Assembly (NCBI GenBank): GCA_023409265.1
Contig: JAEYHZ010000048.1
Location: 1 to 63,927 of the forward strand
DNA length: 63,927 bases
DNA from: Bacillota bacterium
GTDB taxonomy: Bacteria; Bacillota; Clostridia; Acetivibrionales; DSM-1351
Reading direction: 5' to 3'
The position numbers were made by a program, and so were the translations under genes. The notes under the pieces are model-generated. The model searched no databases. It was not told where the DNA came from and saw only the letters and a program-made list of their open reading frames with translations. Shown here in pieces: positions 6,893-15,653 of the stretch (position 1 is its first letter; every line of letters starts with the position of its first letter).

Positions 6893-7659
6893 TGAAAGCT
6901 TTAAGCAGGGTGTTAAGCTGTTTACGAAACAAAACATTATATGGTTTGGGTGCAGTACTGATTTTTTGGCATATTATGCATCTTTCCGCAAATTCTAATA
7001 TTATTCCCGGACCTTACGATAGTATAATTGAATTTATCAGACTTTCTAAGGGAACTCTTTTACTGCATGTTGTTGTGAGTTTTTTAAGGATAACATCAGC
7101 TGTGATAATATCTATGGGGATTGGGATACCGATTGGAATGTGGATGGGCTTGAGTAAAAAGGCGGATGACATTATGTCACCAATTATATATATCCTTTAC
7201 CCTGTTCCCAAAATTGCTTTTCTGCCCTTGCTTATGCTAGTATTTGGCTTGGGCAATACCTCGAAAATCATACTTATCATAACAATAATAGTTTTCCAGA
7301 TAATCCTGGCTGTCAGAGACGGAGTTAAGGAAATACCTGTGGAATTGTATTATTCTGTAAAATCTCTTGGTTTAAGCCAACGGCAAACTTATATAAATTT
7401 AATTATTCCGGCGGTACTTCCTAAAATAATTTCAGCTGTAAGAGTAAGTACAGGTGTAAGTATTGCCGCACTTTTTTTCGGAGAAAATTTCGCCACTACA
7501 TATGGTATCGGATATTTTATTATGAATTGCTGGGTTATGGTTGATTATGTTCAGATGTTCGCAGGAATAATGGCACTCAGTATTATGGGAATAGCTATAT
7601 ATAAGGCTATAGATGCACTTGAAAGAAAACTTTGCCCGTGGATATTTATTTCATATTGA
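6892..7659 (+). CDS. ABC importer permease (SsuC/ThiX-like)
   Basis: The 255 residues are mostly hydrophobic with about six membrane spans. The EAA-type cytoplasmic loop that meets the ATPase is VKSLGLSQRQTYINLIIPAVLP. PGPYDSIIEF near residue 38 is the conserved entry of the SsuC/TauC family. It is the last gene of the 5235-7659 operon. The 270-bp gap that follows contains AT-rich sequence and a small inverted repeat, GAGTC/GACTC, at 7798-7813. Confidence 0.88.
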   Translation: MKALSRVLSCLRNKTLYGLGAVLIFWHIMHLSANSNIIPGPYDSIIEFIRLSKGTLLLHVVVSFLRITSAVIISMGIGIPIGMWMGLSKKADDIMSPIIYILYPVPKIAFLPLLMLVFGLGNTSKIILIITIIVFQIILAVRDGVKEIPVELYYSVKSLGLSQRQTYINLIIPAVLPKIISAVRVSTGVSIAALFFGENFATTYGIGYFIMNCWVMVDYVQMFAGIMALSIMGIAIYKAIDALERKLCPWIFISY

Positions 7660-7929
7660 CTTGCAATTATTTGCCGAAATTTAATGCTTTTCTAAGTTTT
7701 TCCACTCTTGAACTCGTAAAACCGTATTTTTAGTATCTTTGTGACGTTGAATAAATAGTTTTAAAATTATATAATTTCAATATAACGTTAAATAAATGAG
7801 TCAGCCTGGACTCAGGTGGGACAAGTAGATATACTGGTTTTCATATTGTTTAAAGAAGCCTGTATAAACAGCAATAATTATTTTGTGTATTTCAATCAAC
7901 ATCCGAGCTTGGGAGGCATATTTTTCATT

Positions 7930-9072
7930 ATGTTAAAATGTATTAATAAATTTGTTGCTATAACTCTGTCTGCTGCACTGTGGTTTTTTCTAGCTACTGT
8001 ATTTACATATGCTGAAGAGCCAAATAGCGCCACTATTACTGCTAATATTCTCAATCTTCGTGAAGCCCCGGATACATCTTCAAAGGTTCTTGGTCAACTT
8101 ACCAAGGGAACACAGTTAAAGGTGATTGACAGTACAGATGGCTGGTACAAGGTTAGTGAAAACGGTAAAACAGGTTGGGTTTCGGCTGCGTATGTAGCAT
8201 TTAATAATTTGCACACCAGTGATATCCAGTCAGGTACTATTACCGGAAACAACGTTAATGTAAGGAATGGTCCTGGCCTGTCATATGCCGTTATTACTCA
8301 GCAGAACAAAGGGGCCAGGGTTTCTGTTTTGGAAATATCGCAGAATTGGTGCAGAGTTAAAACTTCTGATGGCATTAAAGGCTGGATAATCAGTACATAC
8401 ATAAATGTAAATTCCACAAGTGTAAATAATAATACCACCGATAATAATAAAACTGAATCAATCGGAAACATTGGTTCAGTAAAGACTCCCCAAAGTGAAA
8501 CAGGGAATGCAATAGATTCATCTATAACTAATAAAACTGAAGCAGGTCATTCAGACGATCCGTTAACAGATCCTAAAACTGCTAATGGGAAAACAAGTAA
8601 TTCTTCAACAGATTCTGCAGTTCAAACAGACGTGGAAGGTAATTCTGGCAGCAATACAGAAAGTCAAACAGGGATAGGAAATGAGTTTCTAAATAGAGAA
8701 ATCGTAGAGTATGCCGAGAGTTTTCTTGGAGTAAAGTATTCTTACGGAGGTACAACCCCTGATACCGGCTTTGACTGTTCGGGTTTCACCAAATACGTTT
8801 TTGAAAAGTTTGGAATCCAATTGGAGCGTGTAGCTGCAGATCAGGCAGAACAGGGTAATGAGGTCTTAAAAGATGAATTGTTACCTGGTGATCTGATCTT
8901 TTCAGATACAGACGGAGGAAATAATAATATAACTCATGTTGGGATATACATAGGCGATGGCCTATTTATAAATGCCGCTTCGGGTTCGTCCTCCGGAAAA
9001 GTGGTTATATCCGATCTTAACAGCAGCTACTGGCAAAAAACCTATATGATGGCAAGAAGAGTTTTAATATAG
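7930..9072 (+). CDS. Secreted SH3b-SH3b-NlpC/P60 cell-wall peptidase
   Basis: About 380 residues from the ATG at 7930. Order: signal peptide ending near TYAEE; two bacterial SH3 domains (ANILNLREAPDTSSKVLG..., and NNVNVRNGPGLSYAVI...); a Ser/Thr/Asn-rich linker of about 90 residues; and a C-terminal NlpC/P60 domain with catalytic Cys in FDCSGFTKYVF, His in THVGIYIGDG and the downstream polar residue. Such enzymes cut D-Glu-diamino acid bonds in peptidoglycan stem peptides. An upstream in-frame ATG at 7816 would put 38 unlikely residues before the signal peptide. GGGAGG at 7910 is rather far from 7930, so the start is not fully settled. Confidence 0.88.
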   Translation: MLKCINKFVAITLSAALWFFLATVFTYAEEPNSATITANILNLREAPDTSSKVLGQLTKGTQLKVIDSTDGWYKVSENGKTGWVSAAYVAFNNLHTSDIQSGTITGNNVNVRNGPGLSYAVITQQNKGARVSVLEISQNWCRVKTSDGIKGWIISTYINVNSTSVNNNTTDNNKTESIGNIGSVKTPQSETGNAIDSSITNKTEAGHSDDPLTDPKTANGKTSNSSTDSAVQTDVEGNSGSNTESQTGIGNEFLNREIVEYAESFLGVKYSYGGTTPDTGFDCSGFTKYVFEKFGIQLERVAADQAEQGNEVLKDELLPGDLIFSDTDGGNNNITHVGIYIGDGLFINAASGSSSGKVVISDLNSSYWQKTYMMARRVLI

Positions 9073-9181
9073 CAGAACTAATGGCGATCCAGCGAAAGTA
9101 AAAGGAACGCAGGTATTAAAGCGGTTTAACAATGAAAGTATTTATTTATTGGTAATAGATATAAAATTATATATGGCTAAC

Positions 9182-9227
9182 CCTGATGCATTAATCTGAC
9201 GATAAGATTAAAGTATCAGGTTTTTTT
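9182..9227 (+). terminator. Intrinsic terminator after the NlpC/P60 gene
   Basis: CCTGAT...TTAATCT pairs with AGATTAA...ATCAGG (arms 9182-9200 and 9205-9220) and is followed by seven T. It sits 110 bases beyond the stop codon. Confidence 0.8.
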
Positions 9228-9325
9228 ATTTAAATTAATTTAATTAAATTGTTAAACATTTAAACGTGAAAAATGGTTAATTATGGCGATTATTACTAAA
9301 TTTTATCGTTTTTTAGCAGATTTTG

Positions 9326-9354
9326 TTTACTGTTGCCAAATTTTATGGTATACT
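9326..9354 (+). promoter_or_regulatory. Probable promoter of the alcohol dehydrogenase gene
   Basis: TTTACT at 9326-9331 and TATACT at 9349-9354 are 17 bases apart. This gives a sigma-A-type promoter about 110 bases before the start codon at 9465. The rest of the 9228-9464 gap is AT-rich and featureless. Confidence 0.5.
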
Positions 9355-9464
9355 CGTAGCAGATATAACAATTATTTGAATAATTTACTATAAAATCTTG
9401 TTGAGCTGAAGTTAATATTGCATTTAAGTCAGAAGGGTACTTTATTTTTTTTGGAGGTATGTAT

Positions 9465-10505
9465 ATGAAAGGGCTTGTATTTACGAGTTTGCATAATATT
9501 GAGCTGAAAGAAGTTCCAAAACCTGAAATTATTGATTCTGACGATGTAATCATAAGGATTACAAAAACTACCATCTGCGGTAGTGATCTGCATCTGATTC
9601 ATGGAATAATACCTTCCCAACCGGGGTATGTATTAGGTCATGAATATACGGGAGTTATAGAACAGGTTGGCAGCTCAGTAAAACTATTTAAGCCGGGTGA
9701 TAGAGTCTTTGGTCCACCTGCACCTTACTGCGGGTGTTGTGAGAACTGTAAAAACGGCAACTTTTCTCATTGTATAAATGGTTCAGTTACAAAAATGCAT
9801 GGCGGAGGAGTTCTTCCAGGTACCCATTCCGAGTTTATCCGCGTTCCTTTTGCAGATGTTTGTCTGCATCACATACCAGATAATCTAACCGACGAGCAGG
9901 TACTATTTATTGCCGACATTATATCAACAGCTTATTCTGCAGTTTTAAGAACTTCAGTTAAGCCGGGTGATGATGTGGTAGTTTTCGGTGCAGGACCTGT
10001 TGGTCTTTGTGCAGTTGCAACAGCTAAATTGTACAGTCCGGGAAGAATAATTCTTGTAGGAAGAAAAGATAAATTCAGGATCGAGATGGGCAAAAGAATG
10101 GGTGCGACACATGTGATCTGCGCCACAGAGGAAGATGTCCTGAACACCATATACAATATAACTGAGGGTAAGGGTGCAAATATTGCTATTGATGCCTCAG
10201 GAGCTGCTGAAGCAATTCAACAGGCCGTAAAATGTGTTGGCGTAGGCGGTAAAGTATCGTTAGTTGGAATTTCCGGCGGTAATATAGAACTGCCCATACC
10301 TGAGATATTCTTTAAAAATGTCAGCCTCAGCATGGGGCTTGGTGACCTTACACATATTGAAAATCTTATGGGAATTATTGCATCAGGACAGCTTGATATT
10401 TCTCCTCTTATTACACATCGTATGAAATTAAGTGAAATTGAGGCAGCATTCAGATTGTTTGAAGACCATAGTAAAAATGCAATAAAAATTGTAATTACTC
10501 CTTAA
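9465..10505 (+). CDS. Zinc-dependent medium-chain alcohol dehydrogenase
   Basis: About 346 residues. Catalytic zinc ligands are in TICGSDLHLIHG and GHEYTG. The structural zinc lobe is CGCCENCKNGNFSHC, four cysteines. The Rossmann nucleotide site is VVFGAGPVGLCAVA. This belongs to the threonine dehydrogenase / sorbitol dehydrogenase-like branch of the MDR family. Substrate and NAD(P) preference are not clear. GGAGG at 9453-9457 places the start at the ATG at 9465 (spacing 7) rather than at 9459. Promoter and terminator signs suggest a single-gene transcript. Confidence 0.88.
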   Translation: MKGLVFTSLHNIELKEVPKPEIIDSDDVIIRITKTTICGSDLHLIHGIIPSQPGYVLGHEYTGVIEQVGSSVKLFKPGDRVFGPPAPYCGCCENCKNGNFSHCINGSVTKMHGGGVLPGTHSEFIRVPFADVCLHHIPDNLTDEQVLFIADIISTAYSAVLRTSVKPGDDVVVFGAGPVGLCAVATAKLYSPGRIILVGRKDKFRIEMGKRMGATHVICATEEDVLNTIYNITEGKGANIAIDASGAAEAIQQAVKCVGVGGKVSLVGISGGNIELPIPEIFFKNVSLSMGLGDLTHIENLMGIIASGQLDISPLITHRMKLSEIEAAFRLFEDHSKNAIKIVITP

Positions 10506-10564
10506 GTATTATTTTATAGATATATATTTTTTTAAAAATTTAAATAAACACAAAACTCTTTCAA

Positions 10565-10610
10565 AACCGTATGACTGTCGATCAGTCATACAAATATGCT
10601 TTCGACGGTT
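10565..10610 (+). promoter_or_regulatory. Nested hairpin in the leader of the SpoIIAA-like gene
   Basis: GTATGACTG (10569-10577) and CAGTCATAC (10583-10591) form a perfect 9-bp stem. AACCGT (10565-10570) and ACGGTT (10605-10610) can form an outer stem that competes with the first base pairs. No T-run follows, so it is not a plain terminator. It could be an operator or a structured leader; the class is unknown. Confidence 0.4.
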
Positions 10611-10667
10611 CTGATACTAAAGATACTCGATATTTTAATCAAGAACTTTTATGGAGGATAGGAATTA

Positions 10668-11030
10668 ATGTATACTATTAAATGCGATCTTAAAAAGAAC
10701 AGATTATTTGTAACTTTGGTAGGTACTATGCAAAAAGAAGAAGTGCCGCAGTACAATGCAGATATGAAAAAAAATATAGGAACTCTCAAACCTGGTTTTA
10801 CTGTTTTGCTGGACCTGACTGAAGCCAAGATTTTCACACAGGAAGCAATAAACCTCGATAGCCTTGTTGAAACAAAAGAAATTGCTGTAAAGGCCGGAAT
10901 GTCAAAAAGTGCCATGGTAGTAACCTCTCCGACTTTAAAAATGCAGTTTGTCAGGAACTTTAAAAGTATAGGCTCCAAGGATGAACCATTTGGCACTTTT
11001 GAAGAAGCAGAGGCTTTCTTGGATAAATAA
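10668..11030 (+). CDS. SpoIIAA/STAS-like small protein
   Basis: The 120 residues have the alternating strand-helix pattern of the SpoIIAA-like (STAS-related) fold: IKCDLKKNRLFVTLVG, then helix VPQYNADMKKNI, then FTVLLDLTEAKIFTQEA, then AMVVTSPTLKMQFVRNF. The typical phosphorylatable Ser of anti-anti-sigma factors is not obvious. Family members are poorly characterised. GGAGGATAGG precedes the ATG. The chemoreceptor gene downstream has its own riboswitch-controlled leader, so the two are probably separate transcripts. Function not known. Confidence 0.6.
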   Translation: MYTIKCDLKKNRLFVTLVGTMQKEEVPQYNADMKKNIGTLKPGFTVLLDLTEAKIFTQEAINLDSLVETKEIAVKAGMSKSAMVVTSPTLKMQFVRNFKSIGSKDEPFGTFEEAEAFLDK

Positions 11031-11065
11031 GATTTTTTACATATTTTATTACTTAATTAAATGTA

Positions 11066-11157
11066 TCACGAAAAGGTAAACATATCGAAAGGTATGGACA
11101 CAAAGCTATGGGTCTACGGTTTTTAACTATGACTGCCAGGTTGCCGAAAGAGTATGT
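11066..11157 (+). ncRNA. GEMM / cyclic-di-GMP-I class riboswitch
   Basis: The GEMM core is recognisable in order: GGTAAAC, a GAAA tetraloop closing the first hairpin (11087-11090), GGACACAAAGC, TATGGGTCTAcGG, then a second hairpin with ACTATGACTGCCAGGTTGCCG at the three-prime side. These correspond to the conserved GCAAAcc, GAAA, GACGCAAAGCc, GGnCTA and GCCrGGTTGCCG blocks. It lies between the SpoIIAA-like gene and a chemoreceptor gene, a target class often linked to this RNA. A terminator follows within ten bases. Whether the ligand is c-di-GMP or cGAMP cannot be fixed from sequence by eye. Confidence 0.85.
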
Positions 11158-11164
11158 GTTGAAA

Positions 11165-11210
11165 AATAAGCTCAACTAGGAGAATTGTACCTTTTGAGCT
11201 TATTTTATTT
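11165..11210 (+). terminator. Riboswitch-associated intrinsic terminator
   Basis: AATAAGCTCAA (11165-11175) pairs exactly with TTGAGCTTATT (11194-11204) and is followed by TTATTTATTT. It lies after the GEMM aptamer and about 50 bases before the chemoreceptor ATG, as expected for a transcription-attenuation expression platform. Confidence 0.8.
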
Positions 11211-11256
11211 ATTTAACAATATGAATGTATTTTACTAAAGAAAGGGTGTAAAAGTT

Positions 11257-12471
11257 ATGTTTGGTGATTATATTTCAAGTATTAAAGGAAAGCTGCAGCT
11301 CACTGCTTTTGGCGTGATGCTTTTATCCATAGCAGGTATTGCTGTAAGCTTTCTTAAAGCTTCAACCGTATTGGTATTAATAATTTTTTTGGTTCTTATA
11401 GCAGTTTCAATTTCTAATTTGTTGGCTGCACGGAAGCTGAGTTTATTCAAAAAAGATATATCGAATGCTCTTCAATCAATTGAAAAAAATAATTATAGTT
11501 TTAAAAATGCGTATAGTAATAATGATGAACTGGGATTGGCAATAAGTTGTGTTAACAAAGCTCTTACAGGTGTAAAGCCCCAGGCAGCTGTAAGCAGTCA
11601 GAAAAAAGTAGAAAGTAAGGTATCCTTTGATTCCAGTTTGCTGGAATCAATACACGAAATTACCAAATCAATGGAACAGGTTGCTTCAACTATCAATGAA
11701 ATTGCTCAGGGAAGCTCTGAACAATGTAATACAATACATGAAACAATCGAAATAATTCAAATGGTCGTCCAATCACTGGACGAAGTGGCAAGAATAACAG
11801 GTATAATGTCTCAAGCAGCAAATGAATGTGTTACTATGGTAAATAAAAGTACAGGCATTATGGAAACTCTGAATGACAATACAAAAACTACAGTCAGTAC
11901 ATCAGATGAAGTTAATACTGCTATGAAAAAAATGAACGAAAAATCCACTCAAATGAATAGTATTCTTTCAGTAATCAGTGGAATAGCATCACAGACAAAT
12001 CTCCTGGCTTTGAATGCTGCTATTGAAGCGGCAAGAGCCGGTGAGGCAGGAAGAGGCTTCGCAGTGGTATCGGAAGAAATTAAAAAATTATCCGAACAGA
12101 CAACAAAAGCAACAAAAGATATTTCACGTATTTTATCTGAAACAATCAATGAAACCGGAACTGCGACCGAAAAAATGTCTGGTATGAATGAAATAATAAA
12201 GCAACAGGACAATCTCATATCTGAAATAGGTGAGATTTTGAATATGGTTACTATAAATACTTCAAATATTAATAGTAAAATAAGTAATCTAAATGTTACT
12301 TTAAATGAAGTTAACTTTGCTGCAGATGAAATGCAGCAACAATCAACTATGATTTTGGAAATATCGGATAGTAATGCTGCCGCAATAGAAGAGCTTTCAG
12401 CAGCAAGTCAGGAACAATCAAGTTCACTTGACTCGGTATATAATCAGCTCAATGAAATATATCAGCAATAG
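11257..12471 (+). CDS. Methyl-accepting chemotaxis protein under GEMM riboswitch control
   Basis: The 404 residues begin with two closely spaced membrane segments (about 15-55) and no extracytoplasmic ligand domain. A long coiled coil leads to the cytoplasmic signalling tip ASQTNLLALNAAIEAARAGE, then GRGFAVVSEEI, the hallmark of MCPs. Possible methylation helices flank it. Without a sensor domain it probably senses membrane or intracellular state, or a partner protein. It signals through CheA/CheW, which are not in this window. The upstream riboswitch and terminator tie its synthesis to cyclic dinucleotide levels. Confidence 0.9.
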   Translation: MFGDYISSIKGKLQLTAFGVMLLSIAGIAVSFLKASTVLVLIIFLVLIAVSISNLLAARKLSLFKKDISNALQSIEKNNYSFKNAYSNNDELGLAISCVNKALTGVKPQAAVSSQKKVESKVSFDSSLLESIHEITKSMEQVASTINEIAQGSSEQCNTIHETIEIIQMVVQSLDEVARITGIMSQAANECVTMVNKSTGIMETLNDNTKTTVSTSDEVNTAMKKMNEKSTQMNSILSVISGIASQTNLLALNAAIEAARAGEAGRGFAVVSEEIKKLSEQTTKATKDISRILSETINETGTATEKMSGMNEIIKQQDNLISEIGEILNMVTINTSNINSKISNLNVTLNEVNFAADEMQQQSTMILEISDSNAAAIEELSAASQEQSSSLDSVYNQLNEIYQQ

Positions 12472-12546
12472 CTTAAGAATGGCTTTATATAAGAATTGCC
12501 TTATATATCTGTAAGTGCAGCTTTTAATATCCTAAAACAGAAAAGG

Positions 12547-12588
12547 AGTGTCGCAAAATGAATTCCTTCATTTTCGACACTTCTTTTA
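12547..12588. terminator. Intrinsic terminator between the chemoreceptor and GH30 genes
   Basis: AGTGTCG and AAAATGAA pair with TTCATTTT and CGACACT, and TTCTTTTA follows. The two genes converge here, and the hairpin may serve both strands. Confidence 0.75.
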
Positions 12589-12668
12589 GAAAAACTGCTT
12601 GTGGCCAAAGCGAAGGTTTACATTTTACATTCATTTTTCCTAAAAATGAATGTAAAACAACAGCCCTT

Positions 12669-14273
12669 TTATGATCTATCAGGCAGTGATATAATTTCAC
12701 CCAACAAATACTTTTTTATCACTGCCAGGTCAAGAGCATCCACACTATTGTCCATGTTTACATCAGCCAGCCTGATTCCGTCCTGTGACGGGAAGGTGCT
12801 TATCTGGCCGGTTAGGTACTGTTTAACAAGGGCTAAGTCAATGGCATCCACCGTATTGTCACCGTTAACGTCACCGTAAAGTCCAGGGTTTGAACCTGTT
12901 CCACCAATAAAGGTTGTAATTGAGTTTGCTGCCAGATTAACGGTAAAGCTGGAGCCGCTGACCGGTATCTTTTCACCTTCAGCTAAATTTTGAGTTGCTG
13001 AAGTGGTATACGGTGTCACAGATGTGGGTGAAAAACCGTTTAAAGTATAAGTAACGGATTGACCGGAGGAGCTGTTATTCATGGCAACTATTGCAAAATT
13101 ACCGGTGGAGGGATCTTTGTATGCAGTCACATATACACCTGATACCGGATTGGCCGTAGCAGAAATCCTCTCCCAGCCCGGTCTTATAAATCTTGCATAT
13201 TGTCCGATGGTATAGAGCCTTTTGGCAACCTTATAGGTTTTGGAATTCATATCCATTTGTATCAGGCCTTCACCGTTGTAGGTTTTGTAGCATGCACCCC
13301 ACCAGTAGTTCCATGCATTTCCCTGAGTTACGGTCATGAAATCATGAATTTCTTTGGACCATTTCAAACCATCTGTAATAGTAATATCATTGCCGTTCAT
13401 ATCGGATATCTCGGTCTGCCAGATTCCTTTACCCTTTGCCTTTGTAGTAGGAAATGGCACATAAGTTGACCCGTAATTATGACATCCTACGATATCTGTC
13501 CTTGTCAATGCAACGGGATCATTCAAACTGTCTATAGCAAGTGATTCCGAACATGTCATTTTTTCGCCCACAATAACTTTTGCGGTTATGCCTTCGCGGT
13601 CAAAAGTCGGTACAAGATAATCGCTCATAAATGTTTTAAACTGGGCTGCTGTCCACGTACATGAAGAATAGGCGGTTTCCAGGTCGGGTTCGTTTGATAT
13701 TCCTATATGTGTAATGTCAATTCCGAAGTTTGATTTGTAGTTTTTAATGTGTTCCGCCAAATAGGTGGCATAAGCCTGGTACTTATCCGTTTTAAGTGAT
13801 CCACGTGCAACCGAACCGGTGGTTTTCATCCAGGCCGGCGGGCTCCATACGGTATATAGTATGTTTTTTATACCATAGGTCGACTGGATGGCTTTGATCA
13901 TGGGTATCTGGTCGTCGTTGGAGGCCGTCCAGTCCCAGGTGGTTTCCGAGGGCTGCATTGTCTTATTGGGCCCGTCGGTTGAATTCCCCCAGGTTCCGCC
14001 ATCACCCAATATTGAACGGAAGATGGAAAAACCGGCTCCATTGGTGGTTGAGAATAACAGATCATAGATTTCCTTCTCTTTTGTTTCACCTAGAAGAGCA
14101 ATATTATTTGACTGATGAAAAGCTTCCGATACACCAAATCCATCAATGGTCTGGTAAGCAGTATTCCATTCAACGGTAACTGCTGGTGCTGCATACAAAT
14201 TGGCAGGTAGAGCTATTGACAATAAAAGCGTTAATACAATTGCCATACCTGTGAAACGAATCATTTTTTTCAT
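12669..14273 (-). CDS. GH30 xylanase with type I dockerin (cellulosomal)
   Basis: The 534 residues from the ATG at 14273 carry: signal peptide ending near NLYAA; a GH30 barrel with acid/base Glu near residue 195 (GISNEPDLE) and nucleophile Glu near 288 (IWQTEISDMNG); the small beta-sandwich of the family (about 380-460); and a C-terminal dockerin with two calcium-loop repeats, DVNGDNTVDAIDLALVKQYL and DVNMDNSVDALDLAVIKKYL. The dockerin docks the enzyme on a scaffoldin cohesin. The catalytic part resembles clostridial GH30 subfamily 8 xylanases. GGAGGG lies eight bases before the ATG; the longer frame from 14354 lacks a ribosome site. It is divergent from the sugar cluster. Confidence 0.9.
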   Translation of the reverse strand: MKKMIRFTGMAIVLTLLLSIALPANLYAAPAVTVEWNTAYQTIDGFGVSEAFHQSNNIALLGETKEKEIYDLLFSTTNGAGFSIFRSILGDGGTWGNSTDGPNKTMQPSETTWDWTASNDDQIPMIKAIQSTYGIKNILYTVWSPPAWMKTTGSVARGSLKTDKYQAYATYLAEHIKNYKSNFGIDITHIGISNEPDLETAYSSCTWTAAQFKTFMSDYLVPTFDREGITAKVIVGEKMTCSESLAIDSLNDPVALTRTDIVGCHNYGSTYVPFPTTKAKGKGIWQTEISDMNGNDITITDGLKWSKEIHDFMTVTQGNAWNYWWGACYKTYNGEGLIQMDMNSKTYKVAKRLYTIGQYARFIRPGWERISATANPVSGVYVTAYKDPSTGNFAIVAMNNSSSGQSVTYTLNGFSPTSVTPYTTSATQNLAEGEKIPVSGSSFTVNLAANSITTFIGGTGSNPGLYGDVNGDNTVDAIDLALVKQYLTGQISTFPSQDGIRLADVNMDNSVDALDLAVIKKYLLGEIISLPDRS

Positions 14274-14638
14274 GGTAATACCCTCCTGTTTTGTAAATTT
14301 ATTTAGTTTCAATATATTATACCATAAATTACCATAAAATATATAAATATACAAAAAATAAAATTAGTTGACGGATTTTGACTGATTTCAATTGATTTTA
14401 TAAAAGTTACCTGAGAATACTTGTTACTTTTTGTAAACCGGCAAGACTATTATTATTACATCAAGAATTAAAAGAGAAAGTATCTTATCAATACAAAAGT
14501 ATTTAAAACTGACTTTGTAACTTTTGATGATTCAACAAAAATGCTTTTTGTGATATAAAAGAAATATTATATAATTAATGGATTATGCTTCCCGTTTCTA
14601 TAGGTGGTAAAACCATGGGGAAAGAAGAGGAACTGAAA
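14274..14638. promoter_or_regulatory. Divergent intergenic region between GH30 and the sugar cluster
   Basis: No gene is seen. On the minus strand TATAAT (14316-14321) precedes the GH30 start by about 45 bases, within direct repeats of TTTATGGTA. A good -35 is not obvious. The plus-strand half is AT-rich with a TATATAAT-like box near 14570. Shared regulation of the two directions is possible but not shown. Confidence 0.35.
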
Positions 14639-15640
14639 ATGTGGAAAAAAATTTTCCTGATTTTTTTCATTATCTTTATACCGGCGGTACCTTTCTCAGG
14701 ATGTAGCAACTTCAATAAAGATAAGCCTTCAGACAATAAAAATACTGTGATAGCGGTCAGTGTTATCGGAGAGACTCACGACTGGCCTATTGGCGTCTCC
14801 TGGTACGCCGAAGAGGAAGTAAAGGATATAGCCCGGGAAAATGGCTGGAGCTATGAGTTTAAGGTTGCTGCGGATGCCAATGAACAATCCACTCAGATCA
14901 TCAATTTGATTAATAAAAAAGTAAATTGTATCATTATGCTGCCCATGGACGGCGCATCACTGAAAACTGCGGCCATGGCAGTACAGGATGCAGGAATACC
15001 ACTGGTTATCTTTGACAGGGAAATACCGGATTTTGCTCCCTCTGCCACAGTCAAAGGCGATAATGCAGGGATAGGAATAGAAACAGCAGATATTTTCAAC
15101 GGCATGTTTCCTGACGGCACAAAGGTATTGGAAGTGATGGGCGACACTTCAACGGTTCCGCAGCAGCGGACAGACGGCTACGATGAGACCATTCACGACA
15201 ATTTTACAAAGGAACAGGTTGGCTACACCGGATGGCGGCGGGATGACTCAAGAAAATTGTTTGAAGATTGGGTAGATAAGCATGGCCAGACAGAAATTGA
15301 CCAGGTGGGGGCAATTTTCACCCATGATGACGAAATCGCACTGGGTATACTGGATGCTTTGGATTCCTACAAAGCAGATAAAAACTTTCCAAAGACCTTC
15401 GACAAGCTAAAGGTTATTGCAGGCTCGGCAGGTTCGCAGGAAATGTATAGAAGGATCAAAAGCGAGGAGAAGTATACCATCTTCTCCCTTACGTATTCTC
15501 CGACCATGGTAAAAAAAGCCATTAGGGTAGGAGAGAGCATAATAAAGGGTGAGGAATATGAAGAAATGACAATTATCCCCACTGAAGAAGTGACAAAGCG
15601 TAATGTTGAAAAATATATAAATGTCAATTCACCATACTAA
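14639..15640 (+). CDS. Sugar-binding lipoprotein, probable sensor component of the adjacent YesMN pair
   Basis: About 333 residues. A signal peptide ends in the lipobox PFSGC, followed by a periplasmic-binding-protein-like domain of the RbsB/ChvE class: IAVSVIGETHDWPIGVSWYAEEE at the start (a WPI variant), FDREIP, KGDNAGIGIETA, and FTHDDEIALGILDAL. It is paralogous to the transporter-linked protein at 20929 (shared KGDN.GIG.ETA and THDDEIA). It lies directly before the response regulator and has no permease of its own. That arrangement suggests it presents sugar to the kinase at 17230. Starts at 14615 and 14639 are both possible. Confidence 0.82.
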   Translation: MWKKIFLIFFIIFIPAVPFSGCSNFNKDKPSDNKNTVIAVSVIGETHDWPIGVSWYAEEEVKDIARENGWSYEFKVAADANEQSTQIINLINKKVNCIIMLPMDGASLKTAAMAVQDAGIPLVIFDREIPDFAPSATVKGDNAGIGIETADIFNGMFPDGTKVLEVMGDTSTVPQQRTDGYDETIHDNFTKEQVGYTGWRRDDSRKLFEDWVDKHGQTEIDQVGAIFTHDDEIALGILDALDSYKADKNFPKTFDKLKVIAGSAGSQEMYRRIKSEEKYTIFSLTYSPTMVKKAIRVGESIIKGEEYEEMTIIPTEEVTKRNVEKYINVNSPY

Positions 15641-15653
15641 GGATGGTTAAATA

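Noticed and set aside
12601..12879. Open frame of 92 codons on the plus strand
   Set aside because: It runs antisense through the dockerin repeats of the GH30 gene and has no ribosome site; it is a by-product of the repeat coding.
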